In this document: one piece after another, positions 56,024 through 64,000 of the stretch | Layout of the letters: the number at the start of each line of letters is the position of its first letter | How positions within the stretch are numbered: position 1 is the first letter of the stretch | From: Paenibacillus taihuensis | Lineage (GTDB): Bacteria; Bacillota; Bacilli; Paenibacillales; Paenibacillaceae | DNA: 64,000 nt | Assembly: GCF_003386535.1 (NCBI RefSeq) | Contig: NZ_QTTN01000010.1 | Span: forward strand, 62,001-126,000 | Reading direction: 5' to 3' | Translations under genes and position numbers: made by a program | The notes under the pieces: model-generated | Told to the model about the DNA's origin: nothing | The model's database searches: none | The model's input: only the letters and a program-made list of their open reading frames with translations

Positions 56024-58399
56024 TTGAAGTTTGCAAAAGCACTGCCGATCTGGCCCGCCCGCCTGGAAACGGCGATGAATATAACCGGCGGCTTCCGCGC
56101 GCAGCTTATGGATGCGGAAGGCAATCTGCCTGAGAGCTGCACCGTGCGAGTTACCGCCTCCGCGCGATACCGCTTATTCGTCAACGGCGTCTTCGTCGGA
56201 TGTGGGCCAGCCGTTTCCCCTCATGGTTATTATCGCGTCGATGAGTGGAACGTTCTTAATGACGAGTATGCGACCGGACGCCCGAGCATCGTCGCGATTG
56301 AAGCTGCCGGCTACAACGTGAACAGCTTCTATACGCTGGATCAGCCTTCGTTCGTGCAGGCGGAGGTCCTGGCGGATGGCGCGGTTATCGCGGCGACTGG
56401 CGTTACAGGAGCCGGTGGCTTCGAAGCTTTCGTGCTGCCGGATCGCGTGCAGAAAGTGCCGCGCTACAGCTTCCAGCGCCCATTCATGGAGGCGTATCGG
56501 CTGAAGCCGGATATGCACCGCTGGCGCTGCGATGCAGAGACGAAGCCCGCGGAAGCGGCGGAAGTAACTGTCGCTGAAGGGAAACGGCTGCTGCCTCGCG
56601 GCGTGAACAAGCCGGCCTTTGATGCGGCGTCGCCTGCAGCCGTCGTTGCGCGCGGTTCGGTATCACAGCGCGACGAAGCTTTAGAGCCTTGGCGTGACCG
56701 GGCTTTAACGGATATTGGGCCGAAGCTGAAGGGCTTCACGATCGACGAGCTGGAGCTGCTGCCAACCGACGAGCTTGGCAAGCTGCGGACAAGCTGGCAG
56801 GAGCATTGCGAGCCGAAGCTGTCAGGCGAGCTGCACCTGGAGCAGCATGGCGCCGCGATACTCGCATTGGATTGCAACCGTACCGGATTTATCGGAATCG
56901 CTTTCCGGTGCGAAGTGCCTTCACGTATTGCGCTAACCTTTGACGAGATTCTGACAGACGGCGATGTTAATCATCTGCGCATGGATTGCTCGAATGTTAT
57001 TTATCTGGAATGCGAGCCAGGCGCGTATGATTTCGAAACGATCGAGCCGTACACGCTGAAGTATCTCAAGCTCATTGCGCTCGAAGGCAGCTGCACGATG
57101 ACGATATGCACGTTCCGGGAATACGCCAATCCGGATACGGACCGTGCCGGATTCAGCTGCTCCGACGAGTCGCTTGGCGCCATCTTCGAAGCGGCGCGTG
57201 AATCGTTCCGGCAGAACGCCGTTGACAACTTCACGGACTGCCCTTCCCGTGAACGCGCGGGCTGGCTGTGCGACAGCTTCTTCACCGCTCGCGTCGAGGC
57301 CGATCTGACCGGCGACAATGTGCTTGAGCATAACTTCTTCGAAAACTTCCTGCTGCCGGAACGGTTCGAGCATCTGCCCGAGGGAATGCTGCCGATGTGC
57401 TATCCTGCGGATCACTATGACGGCACGTTCATTCCGAACTGGGCGCTCTGGTTCATTCTTCAGCTGGAGGAGTTTAGAGATCGCGGCGGCGATGAGCAGC
57501 TGATTGCTTCGCTTCAGCCGAGAGTCGAAGCGCTGTTGAGTTACTTTGAAGGCTTCCGCAACGAGTTCGGGCTGCTCGAGAATCTCGAGAGCTGGGTGTT
57601 TATCGAGTGGTCGAAGGCGAATGATTTCGTGAAAGGGATCAATTTCCCGAGCAATATGCTCTATGCCGGTGCGCTTGAAGCTGCCGCACGGCTGTACGGC
57701 ATCGAGTCGTACTACGATGATGCGGCGATGGTGAAGCAGATGATCCGGGAGCTGTCTTACGACGGTTCGTTCTACGTGGATCAGGCGATGGAGGATGCGG
57801 ACGGCGTGCTGGAGGTGACGGACAACCGCACCGAGGTGTGCCAATATTATGCCGCCTTCTTCGGCATTGCGGATCCGGAAGAGCAGCGCGATTGGTACAT
57901 GAGCCTCGTGCATGATTTTAGCCCGATCCGGCATGCGGACGAGCCTCTGCTGGCTGACATTAGCGGCATTCATCCGGCGAATGCGTTCATCGGCTATTAT
58001 CTGCGGATGGAACTGTTGTCGCAGCTTGGTCTTGCGAAGCAGCTAATCGCGGAGATTAAGGCGTTCTTCAGCGTCATGGCGGAGCGTACAGGCACGCTGT
58101 GGGAGCATAATCGGACGACGGCTAGCTGCAATCACGGCTTCGCTTCGCATGTGGTGCGCAGCCTCTATCGGGATGGGCTCGGCATTGCGTCGGTAGACCG
58201 CAAGCAGCAATCGGTCGCTATAGCCTTCATGGATACGGGATTGGAATGGTGCAGCGGCAAGCTGCCGACGCCGGAGGGCCCAATTGAACTGGACTGGCGC
58301 GTCGAAGGCGACGAGCTTCACTACCGGCTTAGTGCACCGCAAGGTTATGCGGTCACGATTGACAATTACAGCGGCAAGCAGCTCGTTACCGAGTCGTAA
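56024..58399 (+). CDS. GH78-like (alpha-L-rhamnosidase family) enzyme
   Basis: This 791-residue cytoplasmic protein combines beta-sandwich N-terminal domains with an (alpha/alpha)6 barrel. The barrel signature Asp-Cys-Pro-Ser-Arg-Glu-Arg-Ala-Gly-Trp (about 405-414) contains the Glu proposed as general acid in GH78. The early Arg-Tyr-Arg-Leu-Phe-Val-Asn-Gly segment is also typical of the family. Length is shorter than many GH78 enzymes (about 900-1000), so the specificity could differ from rhamnose. The start is a TTG with GGAGGG 7 bases upstream; upstream TTG/ATG codons would include the ribosome site itself. It is in an operon with the LacI repressor. Confidence 0.85.
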   Translation: MKFAKALPIWPARLETAMNITGGFRAQLMDAEGNLPESCTVRVTASARYRLFVNGVFVGCGPAVSPHGYYRVDEWNVLNDEYATGRPSIVAIEAAGYNVNSFYTLDQPSFVQAEVLADGAVIAATGVTGAGGFEAFVLPDRVQKVPRYSFQRPFMEAYRLKPDMHRWRCDAETKPAEAAEVTVAEGKRLLPRGVNKPAFDAASPAAVVARGSVSQRDEALEPWRDRALTDIGPKLKGFTIDELELLPTDELGKLRTSWQEHCEPKLSGELHLEQHGAAILALDCNRTGFIGIAFRCEVPSRIALTFDEILTDGDVNHLRMDCSNVIYLECEPGAYDFETIEPYTLKYLKLIALEGSCTMTICTFREYANPDTDRAGFSCSDESLGAIFEAARESFRQNAVDNFTDCPSRERAGWLCDSFFTARVEADLTGDNVLEHNFFENFLLPERFEHLPEGMLPMCYPADHYDGTFIPNWALWFILQLEEFRDRGGDEQLIASLQPRVEALLSYFEGFRNEFGLLENLESWVFIEWSKANDFVKGINFPSNMLYAGALEAAARLYGIESYYDDAAMVKQMIRELSYDGSFYVDQAMEDADGVLEVTDNRTEVCQYYAAFFGIADPEEQRDWYMSLVHDFSPIRHADEPLLADISGIHPANAFIGYYLRMELLSQLGLAKQLIAEIKAFFSVMAERTGTLWEHNRTTASCNHGFASHVVRSLYRDGLGIASVDRKQQSVAIAFMDTGLEWCSGKLPTPEGPIELDWRVEGDELHYRLSAPQGYAVTIDNYSGKQLVTES

Positions 58400-58422
58400 A
58401 CTTATATAGGAGGCAGTTGCAG

Positions 58423-58743
58423 ATGTCACAGCAGCAGCTTGAGCAGCAGTATCAAGAAATCGGCGACCACCTCGTGCTCACCGATGGTGTCGTGAAGGGC
58501 AGCATGTTCGGCGACCAATGTTTGAAGATCAATAAGAAGGCCTTCGCCATGTTCTACAAAGGCGACATGGTATTCAAGCTGCCGGAGGGCAACAATGCGG
58601 CTGCACTTGAGGGCGCAGCGACGTTCGAGCCGTCGCCCGGCAAGCAGATGAATGGCTGGCTGCGCGTGCCGAATGACCATGCGGAGCAATGGGAAGAGCT
58701 GTCCGGAGCGGCGCTGCAGTACGTGCGGTCGCTGACGGAGTAG
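58423..58743 (+). CDS. TfoX/Sxy N-terminal-like small protein
   Basis: This is a 106-residue protein. Gly-Ser-Met-Phe-Gly-Asp-Gln-Cys-Leu-Lys-Ile-Asn-Lys-Lys-Ala-Phe-Ala-Met-Phe and Met-Val-Phe-Lys-Leu-Pro (about 27-55) match the TfoX N-terminal or MmcQ-like fold. Full TfoX regulates competence, but single-domain forms like this occur widely with unknown roles. GGAGGC lies 8 bases before the ATG. It follows the GH78-like gene by 23 bases and ends the operon at a terminator. Confidence 0.75.
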   Translation: MSQQQLEQQYQEIGDHLVLTDGVVKGSMFGDQCLKINKKAFAMFYKGDMVFKLPEGNNAAALEGAATFEPSPGKQMNGWLRVPNDHAEQWEELSGAALQYVRSLTE

Positions 58744-58758
58744 CTCGTCCGCCAATAA

Positions 58759-58797
58759 AAGAAGCCTCCTCTCAGGTCCACTGAAAGGAGGCTTCTT
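58759..58797. terminator. Bidirectional terminator
   Basis: AGAAGCCTCCT pairs with AGGAGGCTTCT with inner CTCAG...CTGA pairs; flanked by AAAA and TTCTTCTCT. It serves the TfoX-like gene and, on the minus strand, the SGNH hydrolase. Confidence 0.85.
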
Positions 58798-58809
58798 CTC
58801 TATTAGGAA

Positions 58810-59994
58810 TTAGGAGCTCATTAGCTTCAGCACCCGGATTCCAGTGCCTTTGCTCCGCTCGTCCTTCCGACCTGTGCAGCGAATCGTAACCTGCTGTAAG
58901 GCGCGGTCTGGCTGGTATGGGAACAACACGAGAATCGGACGATATGCAAGCAGGCACCATTCGTCGAACAGAGCAACCGTCGTGAAGCTCTCGCCGTTAT
59001 CCAGCGAATATTCCATGATGCCGCTGTCCGGTCCATGCAGCAGCACAATCCCCGCACGATGCCCCTCCACGGCAAAAGATAGCTGCTCTCCTTCGTCCCC
59101 CTTCGCAGCAAGATGCCTAATGTCATAACGCCAGTTCATGTGCGGTTGATCTTCGCCAAGCACTTGCGTCGTGAATCCACTGGCAGCAATCGCAGCATCG
59201 TCGCAATCGAGCATCATGGCATACTCATAATTCCGATCGTCCAGTCGGTCTGGGAGCAGCTGCTCCGTATCCGATTTAGGCTCAGATTCAGATTCATGCT
59301 CAGATTCAGATTCATGCTCAGCCGTATCCGCTGTATCCGCCGTAACAGCACGAACCGCTTGCTCCAGAAATGTCTCCACATAGGAAGCATATAATGCATA
59401 CCCTTCGTCATTCGGATGGACGCGGTCAGGAGCCAGCGCTTCCCATGTCACAACGCCGGCATTAATCCGATCCTGAACGCCCCCGGCAAAATTAACAGAG
59501 GGGATATTGTAATGCGCGGCTACCTCTTCATGTACGGCGATATTAAATGGCAGCGTGTCCGACAAGTTTTTGTCCGCTGCCGTATATACGAAACACAGCT
59601 CCGTCCAAGGAGACAGACGGCGGCACTGCCTTACGATCCCCTCCATCCCTCGGATGGACTCCTCCCGATCCTCGCCATCGTTGACACTGAACTCCACGAA
59701 CAGCAGAGCAACCTTGCCCTGACTCAGCACATGGGCTTGCAGCCGATGAGCGCCAAAGGTGGAATCCGTCCCTCCAACTCCTGCGTTGATGAACGTAAAC
59801 CGCGAATCGGCGTAACGATTGACTAAATACTGGCCGCTAAGCGCTCGCCAGCTCGTCTCATCTTGCCTGGAAGCACCTGCTCCTTCCGTAATTGAACCCC
59901 CTAAATAAGCTACCGTGAGCTCTTCTCCGCTCAGCAGTTTGTCTGCAAAACGCGGTATTCCTGATCGCATCGCCATATGCCTGGCATCCAGCAC
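58810..59994 (-). CDS. SGNH/GDSL hydrolase (carbohydrate esterase type)
   Basis: This 394-residue cytoplasmic esterase carries the SGNH blocks: Tyr-Leu-Gly-Gly-Ser-Ile-Thr-Glu-Gly (nucleophile Ser, about 33), Asn-Ala-Gly-Val-Gly-Gly (about 70), Phe-Ser-Val-Asn-Asp (about 103) and Asp-Arg-Val-His-Pro-Asn (about 192). An acidic linker of repeated His-Glu-Ser-Glu-Ser-Glu follows, then a C-terminal beta domain. It probably deacylates sugars. The GTG at 59994 has AAGGGA 10 bases upstream; a longer frame to 60060 runs through a terminator hairpin and is unlikely. It lies downstream of the GH27-like gene on the same strand. Confidence 0.85.
   Translation of the reverse strand: MLDARHMAMRSGIPRFADKLLSGEELTVAYLGGSITEGAGASRQDETSWRALSGQYLVNRYADSRFTFINAGVGGTDSTFGAHRLQAHVLSQGKVALLFVEFSVNDGEDREESIRGMEGIVRQCRRLSPWTELCFVYTAADKNLSDTLPFNIAVHEEVAAHYNIPSVNFAGGVQDRINAGVVTWEALAPDRVHPNDEGYALYASYVETFLEQAVRAVTADTADTAEHESESEHESESEPKSDTEQLLPDRLDDRNYEYAMMLDCDDAAIAASGFTTQVLGEDQPHMNWRYDIRHLAAKGDEGEQLSFAVEGHRAGIVLLHGPDSGIMEYSLDNGESFTTVALFDEWCLLAYRPILVLFPYQPDRALQQVTIRCTGRKDERSKGTGIRVLKLMSS
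59281..59321. repeat. 18-bp in-frame tandem repeat in the SGNH gene
   Basis: CTCAGATTCAGATTCATG occurs twice perfectly, plus five bases of a third copy, encoding the acidic His/Glu/Ser linker on the minus strand. It is followed by 9-bp GTATCCGCT-like repeats. Confidence 0.9.
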
Positions 59995-60020
59995 AAGTTT
60001 CACGTCCCTTCGTAGAATGA

Positions 60021-60046
60021 GCCCTTCCGAATGAAATCGGAAGGGC
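60021..60046 (-). terminator. Hairpin after the GH27-like gene
   Basis: A perfect 10-bp stem, GCCCTTCCGA paired with TCGGAAGGGC around a six-base loop, lies 26 bases past the stop. The tail TCATTCT is only moderately T-rich, so termination may be partial and the SGNH gene may be read through. Confidence 0.6.
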
Positions 60047-60071
60047 CTTTGATCTAACAACGGTAAGACAA

Positions 60072-63000
60072 CTATCTTATGGCGTTAACGACCCCAAGCT
60101 GTTCGCCGCCATCGGTTCTTGCGGTGTAGGCATGGTCAAGCGATGCTTCAGCAATATCTGCATAAGCCCAATACGTGCTCGGTACATCCTTCCACGGCAG
60201 ATTCGCTTCACCATAGAGAGGACCGCGGCCGAGTACACGATTAATTATAGCAGCCGCCTCGGCGCGAGTCAGTGCGAGATTCGGACGGAATGTGCCGTCC
60301 TCGAAGCCTTTAATAACGCCCGCGCCCTGTACGTTCAATATCGCCTGCTCCGCCCAGCTGCCCGCGATATCCTTGAAGCCTGCGCCTTTTTTCACGTCAC
60401 CGGTCAGCAGTGCGGACACGAGGCTTGCCATTTCGGCACGCGTAACCGGCTTCTCTGGCTTGAATGTGCCGTCTGTGAAGCCGCGCATGAGTCCAAGCTT
60501 CGTCACTTTGGCAATCGCTCCTGCTGCCCAGTGTCCCGACTTCACATCCTGGAAGCGAATTTCACCCTCTGTTCCCTCGCGCGTAACGACGCGTGATAGA
60601 ATCGCGGCCATTTCGGCACGTGTAATTTGGCTGCCAGGCTTGAACAGACCGCCGGCGAAGCCTTTCATATAAGCCGAATGATTGCTAGTGACGACCTCAT
60701 GTTTAACGATCGCAAATGTGCTGAATTTGTCAGTCGTAAACCGTAAGCCTTTGCCGCCGTTCCACTCCACAATTACGGCTTGCTTATATTCCGTCGTGCC
60801 ATCGCTATGCTCGATATACACGCCAAGCTGCCCCGGCTCGAGCCCGGCAATAAGCGCTGCATCAACAGGCAGTATGACATCGACAGCTCGACCTTGGAAA
60901 TTCGTCTCGATCGCGACAGGCTTTCCAATCAACGCTACCTCGCTGCCGCCCACCGCAGCTGTAACGACTGCTGCCTTGTTCGCTCGATCCTCGATTTGCC
61001 CTTGCGCAGCCGTGTCCTTCACGGGAACGAACTTGAACGCCGCATCACCGTCATAGCCTTGCAAGGAAGCATTCGGAATCTCGATGCCTGCGCTCGCCGT
61101 ATCGATGCCCAAATCGAGCCCGTCATCAGCCATCACCTGCTTCGACGCCTGCGGAATCGTGACATTCGTCTCCGATACTTCGCCCTTCTCATCCGGAATG
61201 ACAATGGTAGCCGTATGAACGCCTGCAGCCTTAAGCTTCTCCGCAGCGCTCTTCGCCGCATCCTCTCCGAATGTCACCGTATCCTGCTTCGTACCGTTAG
61301 CTTGCGTCGTCCGCGTAATCGCAACCTGAATGCCGTCGCCCGATGCGCCAGTGTTCACATTGCCATTAATTATCTCCGTGCTGCCCGATCCTACAGGCGG
61401 CGTTGATGTGCCTGAAGTTGGCGGTTGCGCCGCGGAAGCTGTCGATACCGTATAATTCAACCGGTCAATAAGCAGCAGATCGCCCGATTTCTTAACGATC
61501 TTAACCGTATGCTGACTTCCCGCAAGCCCATCAATGCCGTATAAATGCTGCAGTAAGAGTCGTTCCTCGCTGTATGCATTTACCGTCGTCTTCAAGACGC
61601 CATCGACATAGATATCCATCTCGCCTTGAGCCGGACCCGTTGGTCCCAGCAGCTCGATGCCCGTGCCGATAAACGTATACGTAACGTAGTCGCCATTAAT
61701 CGCTGTCGCATGAACATCCTGCTGATAATCACCGTCAAAGCTGAAGCTCAGCTTCACACTGCCAGCCGGGAGTGATGCCAGGTAGCTTTTCTTAATCGTG
61801 ACTACGGTACCGCTAACCGTATAGTCCGTTCCCTTCACAAGCACTGCGGATCCGTTCGAAATAATGCTGAAATGACTTGCACGCTCAAGCAGATTCACGG
61901 TAAGATCCGTCTGCTCGGACGGATTGCGGTCGAATGCCGCCGTGGTTGGGTCAATCAAATCCGCAATCCGAACCTTCAGCATATCGAGCAGCATGTAGTC
62001 GCCGGACTTTTTAACGGCCTTAATCGTATGCTGGCTGTCCGTCAACCCATTAATTTCATAAACGATCTGTTTCGCGAGCCGCCCGCTGCTGTGTGTATCC
62101 ACCGTCTGCTTGAACACGCCGTCGATGTAAATATCCACCTCGCCCTGAGAGCTATCCATCTCCGTAATGTACTGTACGCCTGTGCCACGGAACGTGTACT
62201 GGAACGAATCGCCGTTGTGCTGGCTGTACTGAACATCGTCCATGTAATCGCCCAGTCCTCGGCCAGAGTTTCGGGTCCAAGAGCCATCATACTGAATAGC
62301 CGGATCATCGTTATTGATGCTCGCATACCTTCCTTCTGGGGTAGGGTTCGACACCGGCACGCCGGTCACCGTAACCGCGAAGGTTTGACTATCTCCGCCT
62401 GCAAAATCAAACGTAAAGTCCGTTTGACCTTCCGACAGTTGAGCCAAATAAGCTTGTTTGATCGTAACCATATTGCCGGATACCGTGTAGTCGCTTCCTG
62501 CCTCGAGTGTCGCATCGCCATTGCGAATACCCTTCAGTGAATCCGCGCCAAAAGAAAGCGTCGTCGTCACGTCCGATGGGTTGCTATTATCGAATGCCTC
62601 TTCAGTCGAACCAAGAAGCGAATCGCTCGTTACCTTCAGCGCATCAACGAGCATAAAATCGCCGGAGGAGTTCGAATGTTTAACGGCCTTAAGGGTATGC
62701 TGACCGCTTGGAAGATCCGCGACGCTGTAAACCGTTTGACCAGCCCCCCGCGTACCAGAGCCGGAGGTGTTGACCGTCTTATCGAAGACATCATCGATGT
62801 AGAAGTCGATGCTGCCCTGCGAGCTATCCGTTTCCGTAATAAAATCGATGCCTGTTCCGTTGAACGTATACGTCAGCTGCGCACCATCCGCTTGCGCATA
62901 ATGCACATCGCCTTGATAATCGCCAAAGTTGCGGCCTGTACTGGACTGCCAGCCATCCGAATATACAATGTCAGCATTATTGTCGTTCATGACGGCATAG

Positions 63001-64000
63001 TGACTGGTTGGCGCATCGAGCGTTGTTACTTGCTGCTCTTGCTGCTCCTGCACTTGCTGCTCGTTCACCGTTTGATTCGAAACGGAGGAATCGCTAATCG
63101 CAACCTCAAGGTCCTGCGAGCTTGGCGCGACTTCATAGCCGCCGTTTCGCTGCCACTCCCCTACATACTTCATGCCGGTATCATCATCGTTCACGCTTGA
63201 GATGCCGCCGCCGCTCGCTTTCACTTTGAACAGTCTGGAAGCATGCGGCTGCAGTTCTTGCGCTGTGTAACCTGAAGCGAAATTCCCCAAGTCCTTATGA
63301 CTCCACAAGTCGCGAACCGATGCGCCGCCATTTAAGCCAATGTCGCTCCAGTTCACGGAAACATTCGACTCCCTGGAGCCGAGATTGAATAGCGCAACCG
63401 TATACGTGCCGTCGCCGTTATTGGCGTACCACACTTGGCTCTTTGTCGCCGTGGACACCGGATGAGCCGGATGCCCTGCCTGATTGACCGCAATCACCTC
63501 GTCATTGGTCAGCAGCGACAAGCCATAGTCATCCAGCTTCGTCATATCATCGCCCGTATACAATTGCGCGGAGGACATCGCCCACAGCGTCATTGCGCTC
63601 TGCCGCTCGTCCTTCGTCAAGCCGTCCATCGAGCCATTGCCGATGTCGAGCGAGTCGAAGTCATTCCAGCCGCCTGGGCCGGCATGGCGCCACCAAAGCG
63701 CTGCATCCGGGAACAGCCGGGCAATATTCACCCATTGCGTCATGCCGACATTGCTGTCGTACGACTCCACATCCCAATCGACTCGCCAGCCGTTCGCATG
63801 GGCTTTCCAGAAGTCGGCATAGTTAGGGTCGAGCGCCCAAGAAAGCTCGAACCAAATTTTATGATCCTGCCTCGCCAGCGCCTTGGACCACGCTTCAACA
63901 TCGCCGCGGGCATCGATCTTCGTATCATTGTGGCCAGAGCCCGGCGTGACGCTATCGAACTTCACGAAGTCAATGCCCCATGAAGCAATGAGGTCCGCGA
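60072..64000 (-). CDS. SLH-anchored GH27-like alpha-galactosidase (N-terminus cut by window edge)
   Basis: At least 1309 residues are visible. The frame is open to the window edge, where Gly-Ile-Asp-Phe-Val-Lys-Phe-Asp supplies the expected nucleophile Asp. The rest of the GH27-type barrel (Gly-Pro-Gly-Gly-Trp-Asn-Asp-Phe-Asp) and its beta-sandwich (to about 260) follow. Then come repeating modules: a beta-rich carbohydrate-binding-like domain (about 330-455), an X2 module, a second such domain (about 545-670), a shortened X2 fused to a shortened third copy (about 690-850), a linker, a beta domain and three SLH domains (about 1100-1270). It would act at the cell surface on galactosides. The missing N-terminus should hold the signal peptide. 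Confidence 0.88.
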   Translation of the reverse strand, partial: ADLIASWGIDFVKFDSVTPGSGHNDTKIDARGDVEAWSKALARQDHKIWFELSWALDPNYADFWKAHANGWRVDWDVESYDSNVGMTQWVNIARLFPDAALWWRHAGPGGWNDFDSLDIGNGSMDGLTKDERQSAMTLWAMSSAQLYTGDDMTKLDDYGLSLLTNDEVIAVNQAGHPAHPVSTATKSQVWYANNGDGTYTVALFNLGSRESNVSVNWSDIGLNGGASVRDLWSHKDLGNFASGYTAQELQPHASRLFKVKASGGGISSVNDDDTGMKYVGEWQRNGGYEVAPSSQDLEVAISDSSVSNQTVNEQQVQEQQEQQVTTLDAPTSHYAVMNDNNADIVYSDGWQSSTGRNFGDYQGDVHYAQADGAQLTYTFNGTGIDFITETDSSQGSIDFYIDDVFDKTVNTSGSGTRGAGQTVYSVADLPSGQHTLKAVKHSNSSGDFMLVDALKVTSDSLLGSTEEAFDNSNPSDVTTTLSFGADSLKGIRNGDATLEAGSDYTVSGNMVTIKQAYLAQLSEGQTDFTFDFAGGDSQTFAVTVTGVPVSNPTPEGRYASINNDDPAIQYDGSWTRNSGRGLGDYMDDVQYSQHNGDSFQYTFRGTGVQYITEMDSSQGEVDIYIDGVFKQTVDTHSSGRLAKQIVYEINGLTDSQHTIKAVKKSGDYMLLDMLKVRIADLIDPTTAAFDRNPSEQTDLTVNLLERASHFSIISNGSAVLVKGTDYTVSGTVVTIKKSYLASLPAGSVKLSFSFDGDYQQDVHATAINGDYVTYTFIGTGIELLGPTGPAQGEMDIYVDGVLKTTVNAYSEERLLLQHLYGIDGLAGSQHTVKIVKKSGDLLLIDRLNYTVSTASAAQPPTSGTSTPPVGSGSTEIINGNVNTGASGDGIQVAITRTTQANGTKQDTVTFGEDAAKSAAEKLKAAGVHTATIVIPDEKGEVSETNVTIPQASKQVMADDGLDLGIDTASAGIEIPNASLQGYDGDAAFKFVPVKDTAAQGQIEDRANKAAVVTAAVGGSEVALIGKPVAIETNFQGRAVDVILPVDAALIAGLEPGQLGVYIEHSDGTTEYKQAVIVEWNGGKGLRFTTDKFSTFAIVKHEVVTSNHSAYMKGFAGGLFKPGSQITRAEMAAILSRVVTREGTEGEIRFQDVKSGHWAAGAIAKVTKLGLMRGFTDGTFKPEKPVTRAEMASLVSALLTGDVKKGAGFKDIAGSWAEQAILNVQGAGVIKGFEDGTFRPNLALTRAEAAAIINRVLGRGPLYGEANLPWKDVPSTYWAYADIAEASLDHAYTARTDGGEQLGVVNAIR

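Noticed and set aside
59995-60060. N-terminal extension of the SGNH hydrolase
   Set aside because: It reads through a perfect terminator-like hairpin and adds no family sequence.

Overview
The window looks like chromosome from a Gram-positive, spore-forming soil bacterium of the Paenibacillus/Cohnella type. The signs are strong Bacillus-style ribosome binding sites (GGAGG), many carbohydrate (CUT1) ABC transporters with YesM/YesN-style regulators, a Firmicutes-type Fnr, a RacA-like protein, a PdaA-type spore-cortex deacetylase, and large secreted proteins ending in three S-layer homology (SLH) domains. This assignment is inference; there is no rRNA marker. I saw no tRNA, rRNA, CRISPR array, transposase or prophage module.

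Layout. 1-3.8 kb: minus-strand sugar ABC transporter (binding protein, two permeases) followed by the start of a sensor kinase cut by the window edge. 3.9-10.6 kb: housekeeping and unknown genes (FAH-family hydrolase, HD phosphohydrolase, lipoprotein) and a 1216-residue nucleotide-transporter-like/HEAT/double cyclic-nucleotide-domain fusion. 10.7-12.2 kb: an oxygen-response island with fnr and, divergently, a short heme-A-synthase-like protein and a zinc ribbon; both transcripts have an Fnr box about 41 bp upstream of the predicted start. 13-20 kb: pirin, DUF421, prohibitin-like, RacA-like, PdaA, small unknown genes and a decayed ridA. 20.4-36.9 kb: one collinear minus-strand glycan-utilisation locus (GH35, GH125, GH29, membrane AraC regulator, LplB/LplC permeases, binding protein, GH3, GH38). 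37-42.7 kb: AraC regulators and a GH127 enzyme. 42.7-50.5 kb: SNF2/SWIM helicase and a 1429-residue SLH surface protein. 50.8-54.8 kb: VOC protein, BNR-repeat protein, small secreted and unknown proteins, one with an apparent AUC start. 54.9-64 kb: LacI regulator with a GH78-like enzyme, a TfoX-like protein, an SGNH hydrolase, and a GH27-like SLH-anchored enzyme running off the right edge.

How the genes work together. The dominant theme is capture and breakdown of complex plant or microbial glycans. Surface-anchored enzymes and ABC importers deliver oligosaccharides that cytoplasmic glycosidases (none with a signal peptide) trim to monosaccharides under local AraC/LacI/sensor-kinase control. 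The GH38/GH125/GH29/GH35/GH3 set would fit dismantling of plant-type complex N-glycans.

A second theme is non-coding: four sequence-unrelated families of intergenic repeats (around 4.7-5.2, 12.2-12.8, 19.7-20.0, 39.4-39.6 and 50.7-50.8 kb) share a copy spacing of about 51 bp or that value plus or minus about 10 or 20 bp, which approximates whole helical turns.
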